From Lysobacter sp. (GTDB lineage: Bacteria; Pseudomonadota; Gammaproteobacteria; Xanthomonadales; Xanthomonadaceae), in NCBI GenBank assembly GCA_030151365.1, contig JASLDW010000032.1, forward strand, positions 1 to 64,000: a DNA stretch of 64,000 nucleotides, in the 5' to 3' direction. Numbering within the stretch: the stretch's first letter is position 1; each line of letters begins with the position of its first letter. Below the pieces are notes generated by a model. That model was not told where the DNA came from. It did not search any database and worked only from the letters and a program-made list of their open reading frames with translations. The translations under genes and the position numbers were made by a program. Positions 40,570 to 49,864 of the stretch are shown piece after piece.

Positions 40570-42021
40570 ATGTCCCAGCACCGCCGCCGCACCCGCATCC
40601 TCGCCACGCTTGGCCCGGCCACCGATTCGCCGGAAGTCCTCGATGCGTTGATCCGGGCCGGCGTCGATTGCGTGCGCCTCAATTTTTCGCATGGCGATCC
40701 CTCGGGGCAGGTGGCGCGGGCACAGGCGGTGCGCGAGGCCGCGGCGCGCGCCGGTCGCGAGATCGGCATCCTCGCCGACCTGCCGGGTCCCAAGATCCGC
40801 GTCGAGCGTTTCGCCGAAGGCAAGGTCGCGCTGAAGGAAGGCCAACGCTTCGATCTGGTCGCGGAAGAGAATCCGCCGCCGGGTGACGCGACCCAGGTCG
40901 GCGTGAGCTATCTCGGCCTGCCCGGCGACGTCGTGCCGGGCGACGTGTTGTTGCTGGACGACGGCATGGTCCAGCTGCAGGTCGAGAAGATCGAAGGCCA
41001 GCGCATCATCAACCGCGTGCTCAACGATTCCGTGTTGTCCGATCGCAAGGGACTCAACAAGCAGGGCGGCGGCCTGTCGCTGGGCGCCATCACCGAGAAG
41101 GATCGCGAGCTGATCGCGATCGCCGCGCGACTCGATGCCGACTTCATCGCGGTGTCGTTCTGTCGCGACGCCGCCGACATGGAAGAGGCGCGTCGTGCCG
41201 CGCAATCACACGGCAGCCATGCCGCGCTGGTGGCGAAGATCGAGCGTGCCGAGGCGATCGAGAATCTCGACGAGATCATCGACGCCAGCGACGTGGTGAT
41301 GGTGGCGCGTGGCGATCTCGGCGTGGAGATCGGCGACGCCGAATTGCCCGGCCTGCAGAAGAAGATCATCACGCACTCGGTCCAGCGCAACAAGGTGGTG
41401 ATCACCGCGACGCAGATGCTGCAGTCGATGGTGTCGAGCCCGATGCCGACGCGCGCGGAAGTCCTCGACGTCGCCAACGCGGTGATCGACGGCACCGACG
41501 CGGTGATGCTGTCGCAGGAAACCGCCGCCGGCCAGTATCCGGTGCGCGCGGTGGAAGCGATGGCGCGCATCTGCATCGGCGCCGAGAAACAGTTCAACAG
41601 CGACACCAACTACGAAGGCGCGCAGCGCGACCTCGACCGCGTCGACAACGCGATCGCGATGGCGACGATGTTCCTGACCCAGCACATTCCAGTCGAGGCG
41701 ATCATCGCCCTCACCGAATCCGGCGGTACCGCGCGCTATCTGTCGCGCTTCCGTTCGCCGGTGCCGATCTACGCCTTCTCCCGCCATGCCGACGCCCGCC
41801 GCCGGATGTCGCTGATGCGCGACGTGTTCCCGATCGCCTTCGACAGCCGCGGCCTGTTCGCTGGCCAGGCCGCCCGTCAGGCCATCCGCCACCTGCTGGA
41901 CGACGGCTTGCTGGACGAGGGGCAGCGCGTGCTGTTCACCAGTGGCGAGAGCATGCACCAGCACGGTTCCACCAATACCCTGCGGGTGATCGAGGTCAGC
42001 AAGACCATGCCGACCGCCTGA
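40570..42021 (+). CDS. pyk: Pyruvate kinase
   Basis: The 483-residue enzyme converts phosphoenolpyruvate and ADP to pyruvate and ATP. It opens RRRTRILATLGPATDSPEVL and then CVRLNFSHG. The active-site stretch AALVAKIERAEAIENLDEII carries the catalytic Lys and Glu, followed by VMVARGDLGVEI and the ADP segment AVMLSQETAAGQYP. Length is close to bacterial pyruvate kinases. The gene lies 67 bp after pgk and 81 bp before fba. Confidence 0.96.
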   Translation: MSQHRRRTRILATLGPATDSPEVLDALIRAGVDCVRLNFSHGDPSGQVARAQAVREAAARAGREIGILADLPGPKIRVERFAEGKVALKEGQRFDLVAEENPPPGDATQVGVSYLGLPGDVVPGDVLLLDDGMVQLQVEKIEGQRIINRVLNDSVLSDRKGLNKQGGGLSLGAITEKDRELIAIAARLDADFIAVSFCRDAADMEEARRAAQSHGSHAALVAKIERAEAIENLDEIIDASDVVMVARGDLGVEIGDAELPGLQKKIITHSVQRNKVVITATQMLQSMVSSPMPTRAEVLDVANAVIDGTDAVMLSQETAAGQYPVRAVEAMARICIGAEKQFNSDTNYEGAQRDLDRVDNAIAMATMFLTQHIPVEAIIALTESGGTARYLSRFRSPVPIYAFSRHADARRRMSLMRDVFPIAFDSRGLFAGQAARQAIRHLLDDGLLDEGQRVLFTSGESMHQHGSTNTLRVIEVSKTMPTA

Positions 42022-42064
42022 CCGGGCGGCCGCCGGCGGACCCGATCGAAACCCGGGCGCGGGC

Positions 42065-42070
42065 TATAAT
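42065..42070 (+). promoter_or_regulatory. -10 element upstream of the aldolase gene
   Basis: A perfect TATAAT at 42065-42070 lies 32 bp before the ATG. No strong -35 is visible in the GC-rich sequence upstream. The position suits transcription of fba separate from pyk. Confidence 0.5.
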
Positions 42071-42102
42071 TGCGTTTTCCCCGCGCCAGGACGCCACACG
42101 CA

Positions 42103-43110
42103 ATGAGCATCGAACAGCTTGCCGAAACCGCCCGTGCGATGGTCGCGCCGGGCAAGGGCATCATCGCCATCGACGAATCCGCAGCGACCTGCCAGAAGCG
42201 CTTCGACGGCGTCGGCATCGCCAGCACCGAAGAGAACCGCCGCGCCTATCGCGAGCTGCTGCTGACCGTGCCCAAGGTCAACGACTACCTGGCCGGCGCC
42301 ATCCTGTTCGACGAAACGATCCGCCAGTCCACCAGGGACGGCGTGCCGTTCGCCAAGTACATGGCCGACCACGGCATGATCCCGGGCATCAAGGTCGACA
42401 AGGGCACCGTGCCCCTGGCCGGCTTCCCGGGCGAGCTGGTGACCGAGGGCCTCGACGGCCTGCGCACCCGCCTGCAGGAGTACTACAAGCTCGGCGCGCG
42501 CTTCGCCAAGTGGCGCGCGGTGATCAACATCGGCGAGGACATCCCGTCGGGCACCTGCATCGAGGCCAACAGCCAGGCGCTGGCCCGCTATGCCGCGCTG
42601 TGCCAGGAGCAGGGCATCGTGCCGATGGTGGAACCCGAGGTGCTGATGGACGGCAGCCACGACATCGAGACCTGTTACGAAGTCACCGAAGTCACCCTGC
42701 GTTCGTTGTTCGATGCGCTGTACCAGCACAACGTCGCGCTGGAAGGCACCATCCTCAAGGCGTCGATGGTCGTGCCTGGCAAGGATTGCCCCGACCAGGC
42801 CAGCGTCGAGGAAGTGGCCGAAGCTACCCTGATGTGCCTGAAGTCGACCGTGCCGGCGATCCTGCCGGGCATCGTCTTCCTGTCGGGCGGCCAGAGCGAC
42901 GAGGCCGCAACCGCGCACCTCGACGCGATGAACCGCATGGGCCCGAACCCGTGGCCGCTGTCGTTCTCCTATGGCCGCGCCATGCAGCAGGCCGCGCTGA
43001 AGCTGTGGTCGCAGGACATGACCGGCAACTGGGCCAAGGCGCAGGACACCGTGTACGCCCGCGCCAGGGACAATGGCCTGGCTGCATTGGGTCAGTGGAA
43101 GAAAGCCTGA
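42103..43110 (+). CDS. Fructose-bisphosphate aldolase, class I
   Basis: The 335-residue Schiff-base aldolase belongs to class I (lysine type), not to the zinc-dependent class II usual in many bacteria. It shows GIIAIDESAATCQKRF, then the active-site segment LEGTILKASMVVPGKD with Schiff-base K219, and FLSGGQSDEAATAHL. The start ATG 42103 gives SIEQLAETARAMV. Xanthomonads typically carry this class I form downstream of pyk. The C-terminus lacks the usual eukaryotic terminal Tyr, as in many bacterial members. Confidence 0.94.
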   Translation: MSIEQLAETARAMVAPGKGIIAIDESAATCQKRFDGVGIASTEENRRAYRELLLTVPKVNDYLAGAILFDETIRQSTRDGVPFAKYMADHGMIPGIKVDKGTVPLAGFPGELVTEGLDGLRTRLQEYYKLGARFAKWRAVINIGEDIPSGTCIEANSQALARYAALCQEQGIVPMVEPEVLMDGSHDIETCYEVTEVTLRSLFDALYQHNVALEGTILKASMVVPGKDCPDQASVEEVAEATLMCLKSTVPAILPGIVFLSGGQSDEAATAHLDAMNRMGPNPWPLSFSYGRAMQQAALKLWSQDMTGNWAKAQDTVYARARDNGLAALGQWKKA

Positions 43111-43139
43111 CTGACGCTGCTGCGCGGCCGTGATCGGGC

Positions 43140-43250
43140 TCGCGTGCCCGGTGCTCGAAAGCTCACGTACTGTTAGTACGCTTCGCTTTCTGCGCTCCGG
43201 ACGCACGTCCCGCTGACGGCCGCTCGCGACGCATCAGCTGTCTCTTTGCG
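43140..43250. other. Structured spacer after the aldolase gene
   Basis: The spacer holds an inverted repeat CGTACT-GTT-AGTACG (43166-43180) in a longer stretch rich in CGCTTCGCTTTCTGCGCTCC. No coding frame is convincing. The arrangement recalls dispersed short hairpin elements found in intergenic regions of some proteobacteria, but no second copy is seen in this window. Confidence 0.4.
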
Positions 43251-43254
43251 CTCC

Positions 43255-43281
43255 AAAACGCCGGCTTTGCTGGCGTTTTTC
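43255..43281 (+). terminator. Rho-independent terminator after the aldolase gene
   Basis: AAAACGCC (43255-43262) pairs with GGCGTTTT (43272-43279) across a nine-base loop that can extend by further pairing, followed by TT. It ends the pgk-pyk-fba run ahead of the efflux genes. Confidence 0.75.
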
Positions 43282-43341
43282 GTTTCGCATCCATGCCTAA
43301 AGTCACGGGTGCGTCATCCTCCGTCCGCATAAAATTGCCGG

Positions 43342-44436
43342 ATGAATTTCCGCGCAGAATCGACGTTCCGGCTCTGGGCCGGTGGAATGATCGTGGGCCT
43401 GATGCTTGCAGGCTGCCACCGCGATGGCGATGCCGGCAAGGCCGGAGGCAAGGGTGGTCCGGGCGGCAACCAGCCGGTCGAGGTGGTGATCCTGCCGGTG
43501 CGCCAGGAGCCATGGACGGATACCCTGCAGGCGCTGGGCACCGTGAAAGCGCACGAATCGGTAACGGTGACCGCCAAGGTCAGCGAAACCGTGGACAAGG
43601 TGCATTTCGAAAGCGGGCAGTGGGTGAATCGCGGTGCGCCGTTGGTGACGCTGACCGGCCAGCAGCAGCAGGCCGCGCTGGCCGCCGCCGATGCCGCTGC
43701 CAAGGAAGCCGATACGCTCTACCGACGCCAGTCGCAACTTGCGGCGCAGCAGCTGATCGCGAAGTCGATGCTCGATCAGCAGAAGGCAACGCGCGATGCC
43801 GCGATCGCGCAGGTGCAGCAGATTCGCGCCAACCTGTCCGACCGCGTGATCCGCGCGCCGTTCTCCGGCCTGCTCGGGCTGCGCCAGGTGAGCCCCGGCA
43901 CGCTGGTGACGCCGGGCACGGCGATCGCCACGCTCGATGACGTCTCGCGCGTCTATGTCGATTTCCCGGTGCCGGAAACCGAATTGGCCAATATCGCCCC
44001 AGGGCAGGCGGTGGGTGGAACCACGCAGGCCTATCCCGGTCGCGAATTCGCCGGCACGGTGCAGACCTCCGCCGGTCGCCTGGACACCGGTTCGCGCGCG
44101 ATGACGGTGCGCGGCGATTTCCCCAATTCCGACCACGCGCTGAAACCGGGCATGCTGGTGAATGTCGAGGTCACGCGCGGCACGCATGACGCCATCGTCG
44201 TGCCCGAACTCGCGGTGATGCAGGTCGGCTCGCAGACCTTCGTCTGGCGCGTCACGCCCGCGAGCAAGGCGCAGAAGGTCGAAGTCGAAGTCGGCGGGCG
44301 CATTCCCGGCAAGACGATGATCCGTACCGGACTCAATGCCGGCGATCGCATCGTGGTCGATGGCGTCGGCAAGGTAAAGGCGGACGCCACCCTCAAGGCC
44401 GCGGCACCCGCCGCCGCCGGGGCTGCCAAGAAGTGA
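43342..44436 (+). CDS. RND efflux periplasmic adaptor (membrane fusion) lipoprotein
   Basis: The 364-residue adaptor connects the inner-membrane pump to an outer-membrane channel. The signal peptide ends in lipobox MLAGC with C25, then a Gly-rich linker. The lipoyl-like half motifs are ALGTVKAHESVTVTAKVSE and DRVIRAPFSGLLGLRQV, flanking a coiled coil with KEADTLYRRQSQLAA. Beta-barrel and membrane-proximal domains follow. Its stop overlaps the pump gene's GTG as GTGA. No outer-membrane factor is encoded next to it, so it probably uses a shared TolC-like channel elsewhere. Confidence 0.92.
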   Translation: MNFRAESTFRLWAGGMIVGLMLAGCHRDGDAGKAGGKGGPGGNQPVEVVILPVRQEPWTDTLQALGTVKAHESVTVTAKVSETVDKVHFESGQWVNRGAPLVTLTGQQQQAALAAADAAAKEADTLYRRQSQLAAQQLIAKSMLDQQKATRDAAIAQVQQIRANLSDRVIRAPFSGLLGLRQVSPGTLVTPGTAIATLDDVSRVYVDFPVPETELANIAPGQAVGGTTQAYPGREFAGTVQTSAGRLDTGSRAMTVRGDFPNSDHALKPGMLVNVEVTRGTHDAIVVPELAVMQVGSQTFVWRVTPASKAQKVEVEVGGRIPGKTMIRTGLNAGDRIVVDGVGKVKADATLKAAAPAAAGAAKK

Positions 44437-47400
44437 AACTGTCCGACGTCTCCATCAAGCGGCCGGTGCTGGCCGTGGTGATGAGCCTGCTGCTGGTGGT
44501 GCTGGGCGTGATGTCGTTCATGCGCCTGACGCTGCGCGAACTGCCGGCGATCGATCCGCCGATCGTGTCGGTGCAGGTCGACTACCCGGGTGCGTCGGCC
44601 AGCGTGGTGGAAACACGCATCACCAAGGTCCTCGAGGATGGCCTCGCCGGCATCGAAGGCATCAATACCATCGACTCCTCGAGCCAGAACGGCAGCTCGC
44701 GCATCAGCATCGAGTTCCTGCCGACCCGCGACATCGAAGGTGCGACCAACGATGTCCGCAACGCGGTGAGCCGCGTCGCCGACAACATCCCGCCGGAAGC
44801 GCGTCCTCCGGAAATCACCAAGGTCGAGAGCGATTCCGACCCGATCATCTGGTTCAACCTGCGTTCGTCCAACATGGACACGCTGCAGCTCACCGACTAC
44901 GCGCAGCGCTATCTCGTCAACCGCTTCTCCAGCCTGCCCGGCGTCGCCACCGTGCGCATGGGCGGCGGACAGGCTTATGCGATGCGCATCTGGCTCGACC
45001 ACGATGCGATGGCCGCGCGCGGCATCACCATTCCCGACGTCGAAACCGCGCTGAAGCAGGAGAACGTCGAACTCGGCGCGGGCCATCTCGAATCCAAGGA
45101 TCGCGACTTCATCCTGCGGGTGATGCGTGACTACACCACGCCGGAAGCCTTCGCGCAGTTGCCGGTGACGCGCGGCAACGACGGTTACGTGGTCAAACTC
45201 GGCGACATCGCCACGGTCAAGCAGGAGTCGGCGGAACGCCGTGCCTGGTACCACAGCAACGGCGAACCGGCGATCGGCTTGGGCATCGTCAAGACGTCGA
45301 CCGCCAACAGCCTCGACGTCGCCAAGGCCGCGCAGGCCGAAGCCGAGCGCATCCGTTCCAGCCTGCCGGGCGGCGCCGACATCTACGTCGCCTTCGACAA
45401 CACCACCTTCATTTCCGCCGCGGTCGAGCGCGTCTACGGCACGCTGATCGAAGCGGTGATCCTGGTGCTGGTGGTGATCTGGCTGTTCCTCGGCAGCGTG
45501 CGCGCGGCGCTGATCCCGGCGGTGACGGTGCCGGTGTGCCTGATCGCGTCGTTCATCGCGCTGTATGCGTTCGGCTTCTCGATCAACCTGCTGACGCTGT
45601 TGGCACTGGTGCTGTGCATCGGCCTGGTGGTCGATGATGCCATCGTGGTGGTGGAGAACATCCAGCGTCGCGTCGATCTCGGCGAACCGGCACTGGTGGC
45701 GGCGCGGCGCGGTACCGCGCAAGTCGCGTTCGCAGTGCTGGCGACGACCGCGGTGCTGATCGCGGTGTTCCTGCCGGTCGGGTTCCTGCAAGGCAATACC
45801 GGCCGCCTGTTCCGCGAGTTGTCGGTGGCGATGGCGGCGGCGGTGGCGATCTCCGCCTTCGTCGCGTTGACGCTGACGCCGATGATGGCGTCGAAGTTGC
45901 TGAAGCCGCACACCGGCCCGCATGCGGTACATTCCAATCGTGTCAGTGAGTGGTTAAACGCGCGCTTCACCCGCATGGCCGATGCCTATCGCGGCCTGCT
46001 CACGCGCGTGGTCGGTCGCACCTGGCTGTTCGCCGGCCTGATGGTCGGCGCGCTGGTGGCGACGGTGCTGCTGTTCAAGGCGCTGCCCAGCGAACTGGCG
46101 CCGGCGGAAGACCGCGGCACCTTCCAGATCATGGCGGAAGGCCCGGAAGGCGCGAGCTTCGATTACACCGTCGCGCAGATGAAGAAGGTCGAGCAGGTAC
46201 TGCTTGACGAGACCGGCCCCGGCAAGCCGCTGGAACGCGCCAATCCGCGCGTGCCCGGCAGTTTCGGCCCGAGCGAGGACATGTACATCGGTCGCGCCAG
46301 TGTCTTCCTCAAGGACTGGAAGGAACGCAAGCAGAGCACCGCCGATGTCGCCGCCGAATTGCAGAAGAAGCTGTCGGCGATCACCAGCGTGAAGTCGCGC
46401 ACGATGCTCAGCGGCGGCCTGGTGCGCACGCGCGGCCAGCCGTTCCAGCTGGTGCTGGGTGGTCCCGACTACGCCGAACTGGCGCAGTGGCGCGACATCC
46501 TGATGGCGAAGATCAACCAGTATCCCGGCCTGAACGGCGTCGATTCCGACTACAAGGAAACCCGGCCGCAGATGCGGGTGATCATCGACCACGCGCGCGC
46601 GGCCGACCTCGGCGTGACGGCGCAGGCGATCGGTGGCGCCTTGCAGGCGTTGATGGGCGGCGAGCGCATGACCACCTTCGTCGACGATGGCCAGGAATAC
46701 GACGTAATGCTGCAGGCCGGACGCGACAATCGCGATTCCGTCGCCGACCTCAACAACATCCAGGTGCGTTCCAAGGCCGGCACGCTGGTGCCGTTGTCCA
46801 ACCTGGTGACGTTGAAGGAAGTCGCCGAACCGGGCTCGCTGGCGCGCTTCAACCGACTGCGCTCGATCACGATTTCCGCAGGCTTGGCCCCGGGCGCGCG
46901 CTTGGGCGACGCGGTGGCGTGGGCGCAGAAGACGGTCAAGGAATCGCTGCCGGAACACGCGCAGATCAGCTGGAAGGGCGAGTCGCGCGAGTTGCAGCAA
47001 TCGGGCGGGGAAGTGCTGATCACCTTCGCGCTGGCGCTGCTGATCGTCTACCTCGCGCTGGGCGCGCAGTTTGAAAGCTTCCTGCATCCGCTGGTGATCA
47101 TGCTGACGGTACCGCTGGGCGTGCTCGGTGCGCTGCTCGGCCTGTGGATCACCGGCGGCACGCTCAACCTGTTCTCGCAGATCGGCATCGTCATGCTGGT
47201 CGGCCTCGCCGCCAAGAACGGCATCCTGATCGTCGAATTCGCCAACCAGTTGCGCGACGAGGGCCGCAGCGTGCGCGACGCCATCATCGAATCGGCATCG
47301 ATCCGCCTCCGTCCGATCCTGATGACCTCGATCGCGACGGTGATGGGCGCGATCCCGCTGATCGTCGCCGGTGGTCCCGGTTCGGCCAGCCGCGCCACCA

Positions 47401-47567
47401 TCGGCGTGGTCGTGGTGTTCGGCGTGTCGGTGTCGACGCTGCTGTCGTTGTTCGTGATCCCGGCGTTCTACCTGGTGATCGCGCCGCACACGCATTCGCC
47501 GGAAGCGATCGCCCACGAACTCGACAAACTGGAAGCCGAGACTCCGAACGTGGGCGGGCACGCCTGA
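44433..47567 (+). CDS. RND family efflux transporter permease
   Basis: The 1044-residue inner-membrane pump has 12 expected membrane helices and two large periplasmic loops. It starts at GTG 44433 with KLSDVSIKRPVLAVVMSLL. The proton-relay Asp residues are seen in CIGLVVDDAIVVVENIQRR of TM4, and the family motif LAAKNGILIVEFANQLRDEG is in the second half. The periplasmic cores show DYPGASASVVETRITK. Translation is coupled to the adaptor gene by a 4-base overlap. The substrate cannot be read from sequence. The TGA shares one base with the next gene's ATG. Confidence 0.94.
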   Translation: MKLSDVSIKRPVLAVVMSLLLVVLGVMSFMRLTLRELPAIDPPIVSVQVDYPGASASVVETRITKVLEDGLAGIEGINTIDSSSQNGSSRISIEFLPTRDIEGATNDVRNAVSRVADNIPPEARPPEITKVESDSDPIIWFNLRSSNMDTLQLTDYAQRYLVNRFSSLPGVATVRMGGGQAYAMRIWLDHDAMAARGITIPDVETALKQENVELGAGHLESKDRDFILRVMRDYTTPEAFAQLPVTRGNDGYVVKLGDIATVKQESAERRAWYHSNGEPAIGLGIVKTSTANSLDVAKAAQAEAERIRSSLPGGADIYVAFDNTTFISAAVERVYGTLIEAVILVLVVIWLFLGSVRAALIPAVTVPVCLIASFIALYAFGFSINLLTLLALVLCIGLVVDDAIVVVENIQRRVDLGEPALVAARRGTAQVAFAVLATTAVLIAVFLPVGFLQGNTGRLFRELSVAMAAAVAISAFVALTLTPMMASKLLKPHTGPHAVHSNRVSEWLNARFTRMADAYRGLLTRVVGRTWLFAGLMVGALVATVLLFKALPSELAPAEDRGTFQIMAEGPEGASFDYTVAQMKKVEQVLLDETGPGKPLERANPRVPGSFGPSEDMYIGRASVFLKDWKERKQSTADVAAELQKKLSAITSVKSRTMLSGGLVRTRGQPFQLVLGGPDYAELAQWRDILMAKINQYPGLNGVDSDYKETRPQMRVIIDHARAADLGVTAQAIGGALQALMGGERMTTFVDDGQEYDVMLQAGRDNRDSVADLNNIQVRSKAGTLVPLSNLVTLKEVAEPGSLARFNRLRSITISAGLAPGARLGDAVAWAQKTVKESLPEHAQISWKGESRELQQSGGEVLITFALALLIVYLALGAQFESFLHPLVIMLTVPLGVLGALLGLWITGGTLNLFSQIGIVMLVGLAAKNGILIVEFANQLRDEGRSVRDAIIESASIRLRPILMTSIATVMGAIPLIVAGGPGSASRATIGVVVVFGVSVSTLLSLFVIPAFYLVIAPHTHSPEAIAHELDKLEAETPNVGGHA

Positions 47568-48313
47568 TGGCAATGCAGGAGCCCGCCTCCCGCGAACTGC
47601 GCATGTATGGCCTCAATGCCGTGCGTGCGGTGTTCGCAAAACGCCCCGAAGCGCTGCGCAAGCTGTATCTCGCCGAAGCGCGCGTCGGCGACTTGCGCGA
47701 CGTGCTGAAGTGGTGCGCGTCGCATCGCGTCGGCTATCGCATCGTGCCCGACGACGATCTGCGCAAGCTGGCCGCGAGTTCGCATCACGAAGGCGTGGTT
47801 GCCGATGTCCTGCGTGCACCGATGCCACGCCTCGACGAATGGCTGGCGACGCGCCCCGTCGGTCGCGATTGCGCGCTATGGCTGGATGGCGTCGGCAATC
47901 CGCACAATCTCGGCGCGATCCTGCGCAGCGCCGCGCATTTCGGCGTCAACGCCTTGCTGATCCCGCGTGATTCCGACCTGCAGGTGTCCGGTGCGGCCGC
48001 GCGCGTGGCGGAAGGCGGCGCCGAAGCGGTGACGCTGGTGCGCCTGCCGGCCGCCGATCATGCGTTGGCGATGTTGCGCGAAGCCGGCTACACCACGGCC
48101 GCAACCTTGGTCGATGGCGGCGGTGACCTGTTCGCGCTGGAGTTGCCGCAGCGACTGGTCTACGTCATGGGCGCGGAGCAGTCCGGCATGGATCGCGGGT
48201 TGGCCGCGCGCTGCGACCTGCGGGTGTCGATTCCCGGCACCGGCGCGGTGGAAAGCCTCAATGTCGCGTCGGCGACGGCAGTCCTGTTGGCGATGTGGGC
48301 GCGGAACGCCTGA
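47567..48313 (+). CDS. TrmH/SpoU family RNA 2'-O-methyltransferase
   Basis: The 248-residue SPOUT methyltransferase has an N-terminal substrate domain (RMYGLNAVRAVFAKRPEALRK) and the catalytic knot motifs DGVGNPHNLGAILRSA, YVMGAEQSGMDRG and VESLNVASATAVLL. These match RlmB-like enzymes that methylate 23S rRNA G2251 and also YfiF-like relatives, so the exact target is uncertain. ATG 47567 overlaps the RND stop by one base, which would couple its translation to the pump, an unusual partnership. It converges on the M28 peptidase gene 33 bp downstream. Confidence 0.88.
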   Translation: MAMQEPASRELRMYGLNAVRAVFAKRPEALRKLYLAEARVGDLRDVLKWCASHRVGYRIVPDDDLRKLAASSHHEGVVADVLRAPMPRLDEWLATRPVGRDCALWLDGVGNPHNLGAILRSAAHFGVNALLIPRDSDLQVSGAAARVAEGGAEAVTLVRLPAADHALAMLREAGYTTAATLVDGGGDLFALELPQRLVYVMGAEQSGMDRGLAARCDLRVSIPGTGAVESLNVASATAVLLAMWARNA

Positions 48314-48346
48314 TCCGCGAATCAGACGTTCCCTTGGTCCAGCGAA

Positions 48347-49759
48347 TCAGCGACGTTTGCGCGGTTCCGGCGCCGGCATGGTGCCGCTGCCGAGGCTGCC
48401 ATCGACATTGGCGGCGATGAAAGCGAGCGTGGCATAGGCGGCGATGTCGACGCGCAGGTCCTCGGGATCGACCTTGTCGAGGGTGTCGTTCGGCGTGTGG
48501 TGCAGGTCGAAGTAACGGGTGGCATCGTGCGCGAACGCACCGGCCGCGGATCCCGCGCCCTGCATCAGGCCCATTTCCGATTCGGCTTCGCCCTTGCCCG
48601 GCGTGTAGGCGATGCCCAGCGGCTTCAGGAGTTCCGCCACCTGCGCCATCGCCGGTTCGGCGTCCTTCGACCAGGTGCCGCCGAACTCGTACACGCGACC
48701 GGGGCCGGAATCCGACTCCATCACGATCTGGCTCTTGGCGATCTTGTCCTTCTGCGATTCGGCATAGACGCGACCACCCCACAGGCCCTGCTCCTCATTG
48801 GCGAAGGCGACCACACGGATGGTGCGTTCCGGACGCTTCATCTGCGCCGCCAGCTTCGCCGCCGCCATCGAGATGGCGATGCCGCTGCCGTCGTCGATCG
48901 CACCGGTGCCGAGATCCCAGGAATCGAGGTGGCCGGCGAGTGCGACGATTTCATCGGGCTTGCTGCTGCCGGTGAATTCGCCGATCACGTTCTGCGAGGT
49001 GTATTCGCCGTTGAAACCGCAGTCCAGTGCAACGCGGATGCGCGTCGGGCCGAGCTTGACCAGGCGGGCGAGCTGGTCGGCGTCGATGTTGGTGAGCGAT
49101 GCTTCCGGAATCGGCTTGACGCCGGCTTCGAAGCGGGTCATGCCGGTGTGCGGATTGCGTTCCCAGTCGGTGCCGGCCGGACGCATCACGTAACCGATCG
49201 CGCCGGCCTTCGACGCCGACGACGCACCGGTGGTGCGGACCCGGCTGCCGATGCCGTAGCCGTGGCCGTCCTTCGCTCGCGGCATCATCACGTCGACGAA
49301 GGCGATCTTGCCGGCCAGCGATCCCGGAGCGGCTTTCTGCAACGCTTCCAGCGAATCGAAACGCACCACTTCGCCTTCGACGGTACCGCCCGGGCTGCCG
49401 CCGAGCGCGGTCAGCACCAGCTTCTGCGAATGCGGGCCGAGCACTTCGCCATGCTCGCTGCGGCGCTCCCACTTCGGGAAGGTCACCGGTTGCGTCCATA
49501 CCTTGTCGAACCCGAGTTCCTTGAACTTGGCCTTGGCCCATTCCACCGCACGGGCATCGCCCTCGCTGCCGGCCATGCGCTGGCCGACTTCGGTGGTCAG
49601 CGATTCCAGCACCTTCCAGCCGGTGTTGTCCTTCAGCGCCTGGTCGCGCAACGCGGCGGCGGCCTGCACGGTCGCGGGCGAAGCCCTGGTTTCGGCGGCG
49701 AACGCGGACGACGTGGCGAGAAGGCTGGTGAGGGAAACGGCGAGCAGGGTGCGGTTCAT
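48347..49759 (-). CDS. Secreted M28 family metallopeptidase
   Basis: The 470-residue protein has a signal peptide (MNRTLLAVSLTSLLATSSAFA), a PA-like insert in the first half and a zinc peptidase core. Metal ligands are seen in ALAGHLDSWDLGTGAIDDGSGI and in VAFANEEQGLWGG. Further ligands lie in the VMESDSGPGR and HHTPNDTLDKVD segments. M28 enzymes are aminopeptidases or carboxypeptidases; this one resembles the plasma glutamate carboxypeptidase-type branch, and the precise specificity is unknown. It starts at ATG 49759; a longer frame upstream to 49861 has no support. Confidence 0.92.
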   Translation of the reverse strand: MNRTLLAVSLTSLLATSSAFAAETRASPATVQAAAALRDQALKDNTGWKVLESLTTEVGQRMAGSEGDARAVEWAKAKFKELGFDKVWTQPVTFPKWERRSEHGEVLGPHSQKLVLTALGGSPGGTVEGEVVRFDSLEALQKAAPGSLAGKIAFVDVMMPRAKDGHGYGIGSRVRTTGASSASKAGAIGYVMRPAGTDWERNPHTGMTRFEAGVKPIPEASLTNIDADQLARLVKLGPTRIRVALDCGFNGEYTSQNVIGEFTGSSKPDEIVALAGHLDSWDLGTGAIDDGSGIAISMAAAKLAAQMKRPERTIRVVAFANEEQGLWGGRVYAESQKDKIAKSQIVMESDSGPGRVYEFGGTWSKDAEPAMAQVAELLKPLGIAYTPGKGEAESEMGLMQGAGSAAGAFAHDATRYFDLHHTPNDTLDKVDPEDLRVDIAAYATLAFIAANVDGSLGSGTMPAPEPRKRR

Positions 49760-49864
49760 GGCGGTCTCGACGCGGAAAAGAGAAACCCCGAGCCTAGCAG
49801 CCCGGGGTTCCCGACCAGCTGTGCCAATGGTCATGCCGCCATCGTGCCGACGGCGGCGCATGGG

